DNA of 64,000 bases from Cytophagaceae bacterium (GTDB taxonomy: Bacteria > Bacteroidota > Bacteroidia > Cytophagales > Spirosomataceae): positions 372,001-436,000 of the forward strand of contig JADKIR010000005.1 in assembly GCA_016722655.1 (NCBI GenBank), in the 5' to 3' direction. Made by a program: the position numbers and the translations under genes. This document shows, one piece after another, positions 26,523 through 35,035 of the stretch. A model generated the notes under the pieces. It was given only the letters and a program-made list of their open reading frames with translations. It was not told the origin of the DNA and did no database searches. The first letter of the stretch is position 1; each line of letters begins with the position of its first letter.

Positions 26523-27455
26523 ATGAAAAAATTATTTTTTATTTCGATTGCTTTCTTTGCAATCTCTTGTTCAAAAGAACAAATCGAATCGAATTTAAAT
26601 TCGGAACTTGAAATTTCAAAAGTCGAAACCTTTAAAGAGATTACCTATAAAGGATTTACAGCTGCTATTCCAGAAAGTTTCCCTGTTGAGGTTGGAAGTT
26701 TTAATGCAAATGATTTAGAAAACATTTCTAATCAACCCAACTCAAAAAACTTAAGAGGTACACAAAGTAACAGCTTTGATGATATTATTGAAAAAGTAAG
26801 AAAGCGTTATCCTGATATTCTTAATTTCGACCCAAAGGATTACAAAAAATACTTCCCTAAATTATCAATTAATGAAATACAAAAAGAACAAGAAATGGTA
26901 TTGACATTTGTAGAATCATTAATGGGTTATGAAATAGCTGTGGAATATTCAAAATTATCTAATAAAAATTTAAGAGTCGCTTTTGAGCCAAATTCTTGTG
27001 AAAAATGGTTTTATGCTGGTCATTTAAGATTAGATAGAGACGGATTAGAAACTGCTGCGAATAAATCATTTGAATATGCGGGTTATGGTTACAAAGATAA
27101 ATCAGATGCAAATCGACATGCTGTTTGGAATGTTTATTTAGGTAAGTATGGTGCATATAGGTATTCTACCGTTGATAGAGTAAAAGAAGTTGTGAAAGGA
27201 TTAACGGATGCTCATGAATGTAATACTTCTGATGATTTAGATAAAGCTATGGACCTTCATAACAATGATGTTGGCATTCAATATTTAGGAACTATTGCAG
27301 AAAGATATCATGCTGGTTTTTTAAATTATAGCACTCAGGTACTTACGAGCGATCAGGATATTTATAATTATGTAAATAATTTAAACACTGTAACAAAAAC
27401 TACTGTTTCTGAAATTAATGCACAAAATAACACTACTCTTGTGAAAACATTATGA
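26523..27455 (+). CDS. Lipoprotein with DUF6973-like domain
   Basis: A 310-residue lipoprotein (signal ending FFAISC, Cys19 lipidated). The C-terminal half has a DANRHAVWN motif, then LTDAHECN and MDLHNNDVGIQYLG, a His/Asp/Asn-rich set found in DUF6973 and in C-terminal domains of some secreted toxins and effector-like proteins. Biochemical activity is unknown; conserved His and Asp suggest a metal-dependent or hydrolytic site. The next gene overlaps by four bases and encodes a small lipoprotein, which could be a partner or immunity protein (inference). Confidence 0.65.
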   Translation: MKKLFFISIAFFAISCSKEQIESNLNSELEISKVETFKEITYKGFTAAIPESFPVEVGSFNANDLENISNQPNSKNLRGTQSNSFDDIIEKVRKRYPDILNFDPKDYKKYFPKLSINEIQKEQEMVLTFVESLMGYEIAVEYSKLSNKNLRVAFEPNSCEKWFYAGHLRLDRDGLETAANKSFEYAGYGYKDKSDANRHAVWNVYLGKYGAYRYSTVDRVKEVVKGLTDAHECNTSDDLDKAMDLHNNDVGIQYLGTIAERYHAGFLNYSTQVLTSDQDIYNYVNNLNTVTKTTVSEINAQNNTTLVKTL

Positions 27456-27817
27456 AATATCTAATAATTGCAATAGCTATTGGCTTTTTGTCATGTAAAG
27501 ACGATTTTGCAAAGGAAAAATACGATGTTAATCTTAACTTTGAAAATAAAACGCAATCTAAAATTAAACTAACTATTTTAGAGATTAACAATAAAATAAA
27601 ATGGGAAAAAAAAGAAATTCTTACAAACGGAAAATTAAGTATTAATTTCAATATCAAACGAGATATTGGTAGTCCAGAAGGAGGTTTCATTTTCAAAGCA
27701 TATTTTGAAGATGGAGACTCAATTGTAACGAACACGGGGTATTACACTAATTATCAATTTCAAGACAAAAGCCCAATTTATTATAATGTTACTAAAAATG
27801 GATTTCAAGTACTTTAA
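27452..27817 (+). CDS. Small lipoprotein, possible partner of the DUF6973 lipoprotein
   Basis: A 121-residue protein with a lipoprotein signal (IAIGFLSC). The mature part is a predicted beta sandwich (YDVNLNFENKTQSKIKLTILE, KWEKKEILTNGKLSINFNI, GGFIFKAYFEDGDSI). The start codon overlaps the upstream stop (ATGA). I do not recognise the family. It is followed by a strong hairpin terminator, so the two genes form a complete operon. Confidence 0.6.
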   Translation: MKYLIIAIAIGFLSCKDDFAKEKYDVNLNFENKTQSKIKLTILEINNKIKWEKKEILTNGKLSINFNIKRDIGSPEGGFIFKAYFEDGDSIVTNTGYYTNYQFQDKSPIYYNVTKNGFQVL

Positions 27818-27830
27818 CTATTAAGGTCAA

Positions 27831-27865
27831 AAAGCCTCACTAATTTGATGTCTTGGTGGGGCTTT
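27831..27865 (+). terminator. Probable terminator after the lipoprotein pair
   Basis: A ten-base stem AAAGCCTCAC / GTGGGGCTTT (one G-T pair) with a 15-base loop begins 14 bp after the stop codon. No long T tract follows beyond the stem itself. Confidence 0.6.
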
Positions 27866-27946
27866 ACCATAATACAGAAAATACAAACATCGCCCAACAA
27901 CTAAGATTCTGTGTTAATTTCCTAGTATTATTTGTTATTTTTGTAT

Positions 27947-28288
27947 TTAAAGCGACTTTATGTCAGCTTGTTTAGTGGTGGTCATATTTATTATTTCCAC
28001 CACTATTTTTTTTAAGTCAGTTCCAATTCCTTCCTTCAATTCCTCTACAATTATTATTACTTTTGTTTGGCTGTTATTAAAATTTTTGTCATACGGTTTT
28101 TGTGTTTTGTAAAGGATTTACATCAATTCCAATAATCTTCTTTGTACCGCTACTACTGCTTGCATTTTTATCCCATTTCTTGTTACTAATCTGACAAATA
28201 TTGCCTTCGAATTATCATTACATTTTATAGAGCAGAGAGCTGACATATGTAGAGCTTTTCTTAAATGTTTATTTCCTCTTTTTGATAT
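27947..28288 (-). pseudogene. IS110-family transposase C-terminal remnant
   Basis: Read on the minus strand from about 28288, one frame gives SKRGNKHLRKALHMSAL, AIFVRLVTRNGIKM, then AVVAVQRRLLELM. This is the conserved C-terminal part of IS110/IS1111 transposases, including the serine-containing HMSAL region. A TAA at 28118-28120 interrupts the frame, which then continues ILYKTQKPYDKNF and about 45 more residues to a stop at 27947-27949. The N-terminal DEDD nuclease part is absent, so this is a dead fragment. Confidence 0.7.
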
Positions 28289-28299
28289 TCATTCGTCCC

Positions 28300-28326
28300 T
28301 TCAGAGTCTCCGCCAGGGACTCTGAA
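28300..28326. repeat. Palindromic hairpin, TCCGCCAGG-centred
   Basis: A perfect nine-base stem TTCAGAGTC / GACTCTGAA with loop TCCGCCAGG directly abuts the IS110 remnant. It shares its loop type, in opposite orientation, with the hairpin at 28490-28516. Confidence 0.55.
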
Positions 28327-28489
28327 CACAAAGAGGACGATACTGCTATTACAAAAAAAATGAAGTCGATTTTTCTAATTCCGTCAATTCTATTTATCTT
28401 AAATTTTGTAATTTTGTTAAAATCAAAAATTGATCCAGCAATATGGCTATAAAGAATACTCCTCAAAAATGCTCCTGCACAGAGGCAGC

Positions 28490-28516
28490 CACAGTGTCCC
28501 TGACGGAGACACTGTG
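28490..28516. repeat. Palindromic hairpin, CCTGACGGA-centred
   Basis: A perfect nine-base stem CACAGTGTC / GACACTGTG with loop CCTGACGGA. The loop is the reverse complement of TCCGTCAGG, one base different from the loop at 28309-28317, while the stem sequence is different. Conserved loop with a compensated stem is the mark of a structured dispersed repeat. Confidence 0.55.
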
Positions 28517-28554
28517 GGGACTAAATTGGGAACTAAATTGATGAAATCGTAAAA

Positions 28555-29016
28555 ATGAAAAATTGGGTATTAAAAATAGTTTTGCCTTTGACAGTGATTT
28601 CATTCGGGACATTTACAAAATGGTGGTATGCTATACCCATTGACGCTCCAGACACAATGTTTGTCGGGTTTCCGTTAGCATATAGTTGTCAAGGCTGGCA
28701 TACTTCGTTATCTCTACAAATATTTGTGACGGAATTTGTAATAGACATCTTGCTTTACTTTTTATTTTGGTTCATTTTAATATTCTGTATAGACCGTTTT
28801 ATGACCATTGTTAAGACATACAGATGGGTAACAATAGGTCTATGGTTTGTAAGTGGATTTTTTATTGTCTCTGGAACTTTATTGGCAGCAAATCCTGACA
28901 ATATATTTTTCCTAAAGCGACCTTTTGACATGCAAGTTTTGGAAACTGGTTACGAATTCATTTGGCAGGATACTGTGCGACCCGATTACTCTAAATATAT
29001 ACCTAAGGAGAAATGA
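28555..29016 (+). CDS. Small membrane protein of unknown function
   Basis: A 153-residue protein with three or four hydrophobic segments (about 5-22, 55-85 and 92-110), a short periplasmic loop with AYSCQGWH and a soluble tail. I do not recognise a family. It overlaps the next membrane-protein gene by four bases (ATGA), so the two are cotranscribed. Confidence 0.6.
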   Translation: MKNWVLKIVLPLTVISFGTFTKWWYAIPIDAPDTMFVGFPLAYSCQGWHTSLSLQIFVTEFVIDILLYFLFWFILIFCIDRFMTIVKTYRWVTIGLWFVSGFFIVSGTLLAANPDNIFFLKRPFDMQVLETGYEFIWQDTVRPDYSKYIPKEK

Positions 29017-29324
29017 AAACAACTTTATTGAACCACAGAAATGTTTCAATTGCCCTTTTGACAGTTCAATCATTCATTTTGCTATATATTTTTGCGACAT
29101 GGTATAAGTTCAAAAAAAATTTATCTGAGCATGGTGGTGAAATGGCAGATGGCATCTTCGGACTTCTACTGATTTTTGCAACAGTTTATTATTTAGTTAT
29201 TACTGTCTGGACATATAGAGTTTATAAAAATCCCTCTCCAAAATTAGCAGGATTCCAACTTGGACTTATCTTCATTTTCAGTATCCTGACCGCAATTATT
29301 CTATTATTCAAAATATATTTTTGA
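29013..29324 (+). CDS. Small membrane protein of unknown function, second gene
   Basis: A 103-residue protein with three hydrophobic segments (about 10-30, 43-65 and 78-100). The start overlaps the upstream gene. No family recognised; it probably works with its partner in the inner membrane. The 208 bp after it hold no recognisable feature. Confidence 0.6.
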   Translation: MKTTLLNHRNVSIALLTVQSFILLYIFATWYKFKKNLSEHGGEMADGIFGLLLIFATVYYLVITVWTYRVYKNPSPKLAGFQLGLIFIFSILTAIILLFKIYF

Positions 29325-29532
29325 CTAACAATATGCTACGATAAACATCAATTGGAGACCATAACCCAGGCAATTTCAGCTAACACTTCCTTCGGAATTC
29401 AATAATGTGAAATGTAACTTTTATAATGAATGCAATCAGGCCGTATAGGATTGGACTGACCCGGGCAACTTTAGCTTCAACAGTTTTTCTCCTGATCCTA
29501 TGAAACTGAGCTTTCAATAAGTCAATCTAAAA

Positions 29533-30570
29533 TCAATCCAACTTCACAGCCAGGGAGCTCAGGAAAATCCAACGATTGGAATCATTGTGCGTGTCTTTGC
29601 CTGAAAGTTTTTTAATTTCGGTTCTGAACCATATTTTACCGAAAAGTTTCCGGTCGTAGTTAAATGAGAAGGAAGATAAACTGGCTGGCGGAATCCCGAT
29701 TATGTATATATATCTTAAGACTTCATTATTAGGGTCATGGATATATTCGCCTCTTAAGGCAAAGCTATTTTTATTGCCTACCGGCAGGCGTGCAATAAGC
29801 ACGGGTGTCCACCATATACCACCATTGATATGTCTTGATTGGTCAATGCCGATATCCAACCCAGCGGTGAGGTTGAGGCCCCGGGCCGGGCTGTAAGTCA
29901 TATAAAGATCGTGATAATTCCTTTTTATAACATTAAATTCTCCCAGGCCGATGAAATTGCTGTAATTGATTACCGTAGCAGAATTGATTTTATAGTTCAA
30001 TTGTAAACCTACAGCCGGTGTCTGCCATTCCTTAAAGTTTTGCCAGCCATTGAGATATAGCAGCGAAACCAGCCAACGCTCATCGTTCCAGGTTAGTTTG
30101 GCTCCACTTTCATAATAGGGCGAGTTTTCGGCCATAATACTTCGGCTCAATGTCGGGCAGTCGGCTGAGACTGCACTCTCAAAGCCTATATGAGAAGGAA
30201 ACACCCCGGCATCGAGCCACAGATTGTGTTTTGAACTCAATTTTAGACCTGCGTTGGCCTCAAACAAATCTACATACCGGCCAATATTTTCTTTGGCATA
30301 GCTGCCGGCCGCCACCGCCAGGTTAGTTCTCCATCGTTCCACGGCATAGGTGGCTTTTACATAGGCCAGGTTGATATCGGGTTTGCTGAGCGTAGTGTGG
30401 CTGTAATAATAATAGGGCAGTCGGTCAAAACCAATTTTTTTGGAATCCACTGAGAAATAGGCCTCAGCGTAAGCACTTAGATGAAAACTCCTGCTGCTGT
30501 CGGTCTGACCATAAGCAGCAGGAATAATAAGCAAAACTATACTAAGTGTTAACAGTGTTTTTATGTTCAT
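29533..30570 (-). CDS. Outer-membrane beta-barrel porin, OmpL/BBP2-like
   Basis: A 345-residue protein. The ATG at 30570 (MNIKTLLTLS) gives a clean signal peptide ending AAYGQ; a longer frame runs further into kup. Sequence features are alternating strands with aromatic girdle residues (AYAEAYFSVDSKK, INLAYVKATYAVERW, GVFPSHIGFESAVS, WLVSLLYLNGWQNF) and a C-terminal strand ending in FLSSLAVKLD. Similar porins neighbour potassium-uptake genes in Bacteroidota. It overlaps the 3' end of kup by 29 bp, supporting a role in outer-membrane passage of K+. Confidence 0.75.
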   Translation of the reverse strand: MNIKTLLTLSIVLLIIPAAYGQTDSSRSFHLSAYAEAYFSVDSKKIGFDRLPYYYYSHTTLSKPDINLAYVKATYAVERWRTNLAVAAGSYAKENIGRYVDLFEANAGLKLSSKHNLWLDAGVFPSHIGFESAVSADCPTLSRSIMAENSPYYESGAKLTWNDERWLVSLLYLNGWQNFKEWQTPAVGLQLNYKINSATVINYSNFIGLGEFNVIKRNYHDLYMTYSPARGLNLTAGLDIGIDQSRHINGGIWWTPVLIARLPVGNKNSFALRGEYIHDPNNEVLRYIYIIGIPPASLSSFSFNYDRKLFGKIWFRTEIKKLSGKDTHNDSNRWIFLSSLAVKLD

Positions 30571-32506
30571 GTATTCTGGCGAGTTGTACATTTTCTATTG
30601 CATGATATACCAAAGGAATATTTTCAATTTCCACGTCACTTTTATCCAAACCAAAGGCTCGTACATCGCTCAAGCCGGCTTTTTTCAAATAAAAATAGCT
30701 GTTCAAAAGAAGACTTTCTCTAACCGTAAGATCATTTTCTACCGAAAGATATTTCTCCAAAACAATAAATTTCAGATCTTCTTCATCATTGAAAACACTT
30801 ATTTCTGTGGCTTTCACCGGCAAAGTTAATTGTTTTTCCTGAATGAGTTCCTTTACAATCTTTTTGAAATAAAGCTCAGTGCGGGGCTGAATCCTGAAAC
30901 CGATATTGATGGTTACTTTTATGATTTTATTATCCAGAAGCTCAATCACATCATAATTAAGGGTGTAAGGGTCGGAAGTTCGGTTAATATGCAAGAACCA
31001 ATACACTTCCGCTTTTTTAGGTTTTTTCGAAAAAATTGACCTGATTATTTTCTCCTCAATTTCATGCCGACGATCGGCCTTGGTCAGATAAATCAAATGC
31101 GTAGCATACATCGGAATTTTTTCTTCATTACTGAGAGATGCAATCTTCTGAGCGTATTTGCCCAAATCCACAAATCTTGTAAATGAATTGTTGAGTTTCC
31201 GGGCCTCGTACCAGATATACATCACCAGAAATATGCCTAATTCAAAGAATAAAAACATCCATCGCTCTTTGATTTTGGCTACATTGGCGATGAAAAATGA
31301 AACTTCCACCACAAAAAATACGGTTAAAATGGCGAAAACAAGGTATTTGTTCCACTTTAACTTAAACAATAGAAAATAGCTAAGCAAAAGTGTGGTCATA
31401 AGCATGGCTACCGTTATTGAAAATCCATAGGCGGCTTCCATATGCTCTGATGACCTGAAATACAGAATCATAAGGATACACCCAAACCAAAGTAGATTGT
31501 TTACACTTGGGATGTAGATTTGTCCTTTATGATCAGTGGGTTGCCTTACTTTTACTCTCGGCCAGAAATTGAGGTTCATGGCTTCGTTAATTAAGGTATA
31601 ACTACCACTTATCAAGGCCTGAGAGGCTATAATGGTGGCCATTGTCGCTATGATAATACCCGGAATCAAAAACCATCCCGGCATGATTTCATAGAATGGA
31701 TTCCTGCCTTCCAGCATCGGATTGCCCTGAGTCAATAACCAGGCCGACTGACCGAAATAGTTGGTTAACAGTGCGATTTTTACATATATCCATGTGATTC
31801 TGATATTTTCCCGGCCACAGTGTCCCAGGTCAGAATACAATGCTTCAGCTCCGGTAGTTGCTAAGAATACCGCACCCAATAACCAAAATCCTTTGGGATA
31901 ATGGGTAAGTAATTTATAACCATAATAAGGATTGATGGCTTTCATTACTTCGGGATGTTCCAAAATCATTCTGGCACCCAAAATAAATAACATTGAAAAC
32001 CATATTAACATGATAGGTCCGAAAGCTTTCCCAACACTTTCTGTACCAAATCTTTGAAAGAAAAATAGAAATGATAATATGACAATGACAATTGGAACAG
32101 TTTGGATAGTTTCCAATCCTTTGATATTCTGGATTCCTTCCACCGCTGAAGCAACCGAAATCGGAGGAGTAATGATGCCGTCAGCCAATAAAGTGGTGGC
32201 ACCCAAAATTGTAGGAATTACTAATTTTTTGCCATAACGTTTTACCAGAGCATATAGGGAAAATATCCCGCCTTCGCCATGGTTATCAGCTTGTAAAGTC
32301 AGCAAAATATACTTAAAAGTAGTTTGGATAGTTAAAGTCCAGAAAATACAACTTATCCCGCCATAGACTAACTCCTGAGTGATGGGTTTGGTGCCAATGA
32401 TTGCTTTTAAAACATACAATGGGCTGGTACCGATGTCGCCGTAAATGATTCCAAATGTTACTAAAAGTGAGGCAAAGCTCACCTTCTTAAGGTTCTCGTT
32501 TGTCAT
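30542..32506 (-). CDS. kup: Kup-family potassium uptake protein
   Basis: A 654-residue transporter with the Kup/HAK/KT signature at the N-terminus (FGIIYGDIGTSPLYVLK), LQADNHGEGGIFSLYALV, twelve predicted membrane helices and a cytosolic C-terminal domain (about 450-654). It imports K+ with protons. It is preceded, overlapping by four bases, by a small helical-protein gene and by a KdpE/KdpD-like two-component pair, and followed by an overlapping porin gene. KdpFABC is absent, so here Kup is the likely transport output of the Kdp-type sensor. Confidence 0.92.
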   Translation of the reverse strand: MTNENLKKVSFASLLVTFGIIYGDIGTSPLYVLKAIIGTKPITQELVYGGISCIFWTLTIQTTFKYILLTLQADNHGEGGIFSLYALVKRYGKKLVIPTILGATTLLADGIITPPISVASAVEGIQNIKGLETIQTVPIVIVILSFLFFFQRFGTESVGKAFGPIMLIWFSMLFILGARMILEHPEVMKAINPYYGYKLLTHYPKGFWLLGAVFLATTGAEALYSDLGHCGRENIRITWIYVKIALLTNYFGQSAWLLTQGNPMLEGRNPFYEIMPGWFLIPGIIIATMATIIASQALISGSYTLINEAMNLNFWPRVKVRQPTDHKGQIYIPSVNNLLWFGCILMILYFRSSEHMEAAYGFSITVAMLMTTLLLSYFLLFKLKWNKYLVFAILTVFFVVEVSFFIANVAKIKERWMFLFFELGIFLVMYIWYEARKLNNSFTRFVDLGKYAQKIASLSNEEKIPMYATHLIYLTKADRRHEIEEKIIRSIFSKKPKKAEVYWFLHINRTSDPYTLNYDVIELLDNKIIKVTINIGFRIQPRTELYFKKIVKELIQEKQLTLPVKATEISVFNDEEDLKFIVLEKYLSVENDLTVRESLLLNSYFYLKKAGLSDVRAFGLDKSDVEIENIPLVYHAIENVQLARIHEHKNTVNT

Positions 32507-32814
32507 TTTTTTGTGATTTCAAATAAGTAATAATGAATAAGATTGAGTTGAGATTTTAATTCATCGATATGATATTCCAGATAGGGCATCGAAATTCGCT
32601 CATAGATTTTCGCAGTTTCTGATTTTAGAAATTCCTTTTCCTCGGCACTGACTGATTCTTTTTCAGTCATTTCAAGAATATGTTGGTATTCGGAATGATT
32701 GGATAGTAAATCAAGCAGAAGAGCGTTTCCTTTGGATTGCATCATGGTAGAAAGCTCTTGTAAATTGTTCTTTAACCCTGAAAGATTCAATTTGAGTTTT
32801 TCTGATTCATTCAT
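32503..32814 (-). CDS. Small helical protein in the potassium operon
   Basis: A 103-residue, highly charged, helix-rich protein (KLNLSGLKNNLQELSTMMQ, HILEMTEKESVSAEEKEFLKSETAKIYE) with no signal peptide or membrane segment. It overlaps kup by four bases. No family recognised. Its position between the response regulator and Kup suggests a cytosolic accessory or regulator of Kup (inference). Confidence 0.6.
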   Translation of the reverse strand: MNESEKLKLNLSGLKNNLQELSTMMQSKGNALLLDLLSNHSEYQHILEMTEKESVSAEEKEFLKSETAKIYERISMPYLEYHIDELKSQLNLIHYYLFEITKK

Positions 32815-32888
32815 GCCACAAAATAAGCTTACAGCCTATATGGAAGGCATATAGAATAAACCCGAATACATAAAGAAAATATAAAGAT

Positions 32889-33566
32889 TTACTGGAAGCG
32901 GTACCCTACCCCATTTTCGGTCAGGATATGAATGGGTTTATTGGGATTGTCCTCGATTTTTTTTCTGAGCGTACCCACAAAGACTCTCAGATATTGTGTT
33001 TCGGTTTGAAAACCTACCCCTTTGAAGTTTTTTAGGATATATTGGTGGGTTAGTACCCGGCCTTCATTTTTTGCAAAAAGTACCAAAAGACTGTATTCGG
33101 TTGCGGTGAGTTTAAGTATATCGCCATTCTTTTTGACGATACGGGCAACCAGGTCTAATTCCAGGTCACCAAATTGCAGCACTGTTATATTTTCTTTGGA
33201 TTCAGATCTTTTTAAGGCCAATCTTATTCTGGCCATAAGCTCTGCTGTACGAAATGGCTTGGTGAGATAATCCGTTGCACCGCTATCGAGAGCCCTGACC
33301 ACTTCTGATTCCTGATCTATTACTGAAAGTATAATTACCGGGCCATTGTACCATTCGGTTAATTCTTCAAGTAAATCGAGTCCGTATGTATCAGGTAAAT
33401 TTAAATCCAGCAAAATCAGATCCGGGAAAAAACTGGCAGCCAATTGTTTCCCCTTTTTGCCATCTTCAGCAGTAATTACTTTGTAATCATGACTTTCAAG
33501 GGCTATCTCCAGCAATTTCCTAATTTGAGGTTCGTCATCGATTACCAATATTTGTCGCTTATTCAT
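32889..33566 (-). CDS. KdpE-like OmpR-family response regulator
   Basis: A 225-residue regulator with a receiver domain (acidic pocket DDEP 10-13, phospho-acceptor Asp54 in LLLDLNLPDT, Lys102-like in YLTKPF) and an OmpR-type winged helix (LELDLVARIVKKNGDILKLTATEYSLLVLFAKNEGRVLTH). The closing HILTENGVGYRF is typical of KdpE. It overlaps the sensor gene by eight bases. It probably activates kup and the porin under low K+ or osmotic stress. Confidence 0.85.
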   Translation of the reverse strand: MNKRQILVIDDEPQIRKLLEIALESHDYKVITAEDGKKGKQLAASFFPDLILLDLNLPDTYGLDLLEELTEWYNGPVIILSVIDQESEVVRALDSGATDYLTKPFRTAELMARIRLALKRSESKENITVLQFGDLELDLVARIVKKNGDILKLTATEYSLLVLFAKNEGRVLTHQYILKNFKGVGFQTETQYLRVFVGTLRKKIEDNPNKPIHILTENGVGYRFQ

Positions 33567-34491
33567 AATTGAGTTGATTGATATAAGTGGTTTCTGCCGG
33601 TACTATGATCTTTAAAAATAATCCCGCTGGTTTATTTTCCTCAATCTCTATTTTTCCGTTCTGTAATTCTACAAAACCTTTAATGATGGACATCCCGAGA
33701 CCTGTTCCGCTTTTTCCTGCCGAATTTACCCTAAAAAACTTTTCAAAGATTTTGATATGATATTCCTCCGGAATTCCCAGGCCATCGTCAGAATATTGTA
33801 ATTCTAAAACGCCATCCGCCGGAAATATTTTAAAAAGGATATTTGCATCAGATGGTGTATATTTTTCGACATTAGAACAAATATTAGATAGGATTTGCTC
33901 CCAGATGGCAATATCGATTTTATAGAAAGGCAGGGCACCTTTTGACTTTACTTCCAGAATTCGGTTGCCTAACTCAAATCTATGTAAGACATTATTTATC
34001 AAATCATTAATATCACACCATTCGGTTTTCACTTTGTACATTCCCGAATCCAGCCTTCCCATATTCAGCAGATTATCGGTTTGCTCCTTCAGGCGGTTAC
34101 TTGCGATTTCTACCTCGTTCAGAATCTCCAGTTTCATTTTATCTGTGAGATAGGGTGAATTTTCCTTTAAGGTATCAGTAGCAGTAATAATGGCGGCTAA
34201 AGGAGTTCTGAATTCATGACTCAGTGAATTAAGTACTGTCTGATAGATATTTAACAACTTATCTCCTTCCTGCTTTTCTTTCAGGATTTCCTGTTGCCGC
34301 AAAATCCTGTTGGAAAGTGTGGCATAAATTACCACAATCACAAAATAAATACTGAACATAAGGATGTCTTCGGTGCTGTGGATGTGAAAAGTGTAATAAG
34401 GTTTGATAAAAAAGTAGTTTAAAATCAAAGCACTCAAAACCGAAGATATCAATACAGCTTGAAAATCAAGCAATATCCCCAAAATGGCCAC
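33559..34491 (-). CDS. KdpD-like sensor kinase lacking the N-terminal domains
   Basis: The listed start is a GTG. The protein (310 residues) has part of the four-helix DUF4118 membrane domain, a HisKA box with His92 in LNSLSHEFRTPLAAI, an N box (NICSNVEKYTP) and G boxes (DDGLGIP, GTGLGMSI). The KdpD and USP domains of classical KdpD are missing. The same frame stays open upstream to about 34630 and encodes more of the membrane domain (IKYRNIFLGISSVAIISIL, YQITALILLANV), but has no ATG, GTG or TTG there. An ATG at 34628-34630 lies one base out of frame. Either the true start is non-standard or a base was lost near the start. Confidence 0.8.
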   Translation of the reverse strand: MAILGILLDFQAVLISSVLSALILNYFFIKPYYTFHIHSTEDILMFSIYFVIVVIYATLSNRILRQQEILKEKQEGDKLLNIYQTVLNSLSHEFRTPLAAIITATDTLKENSPYLTDKMKLEILNEVEIASNRLKEQTDNLLNMGRLDSGMYKVKTEWCDINDLINNVLHRFELGNRILEVKSKGALPFYKIDIAIWEQILSNICSNVEKYTPSDANILFKIFPADGVLELQYSDDGLGIPEEYHIKIFEKFFRVNSAGKSGTGLGMSIIKGFVELQNGKIEIEENKPAGLFLKIIVPAETTYINQLNYE

Positions 34492-35035
34492 ATTCGCCAG
34501 TAATATCAGGGCGGTAATTTGATAAGGTATATTTTCCCGAAATATGAATAAGAGAATTGAGATTATCGCTACTGAAGAGATACCTAAAAAGATATTACGA
34601 TATTTTATGGAAGGTTTGATTCTTTTACATTTTTAAAAAGTAAAGGTAGAATTCCGAATTTTAAAAAATATTATTTTTAGGTTTTTTTTATTGTCAGACG
34701 GCTAAATATTTTTAAAAAAAATATAGTTATTAAATCTCCTTAAATAGGATAATTATTCACAAATAGAAAAAATTAATATTTAATTCTTTGTGTCGGCTGC
34801 CGCCTGGGCCTTCATTTTTTTTCGAAAAAAAACGAAGAAAAAAAACTGCACCCTGAAAACTCACACACTCAAAATTCTCATAAACATTTATTTATGAATT
34901 ATACTTTTCTCTTGTTGAGAATTTTGATTGTGTTCAAACAGTGCAGGCTGTTATAAGGTTACACATTATTATATTTAACCGTTTGACAGTATTTATTTTT
35001 AATTTATCTTCACCCAAGATTAAACCTTAAATATT
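34492..35035. other. Intergenic gap with a poly-A/T hairpin repeat
   Basis: Apart from the possible upstream extension of the sensor kinase (to about 34630), this gap holds no gene. At about 34812-34840 there is CTTCATTTTTTTTCG followed by its near-complement AAAAAAAACGAAG, an 18-bp perfect core palindrome (T8-CG-A8). It lies next to a TGCA-containing segment that is also found beside the poly-A/T hairpin at 42898-42950. Confidence 0.5.
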
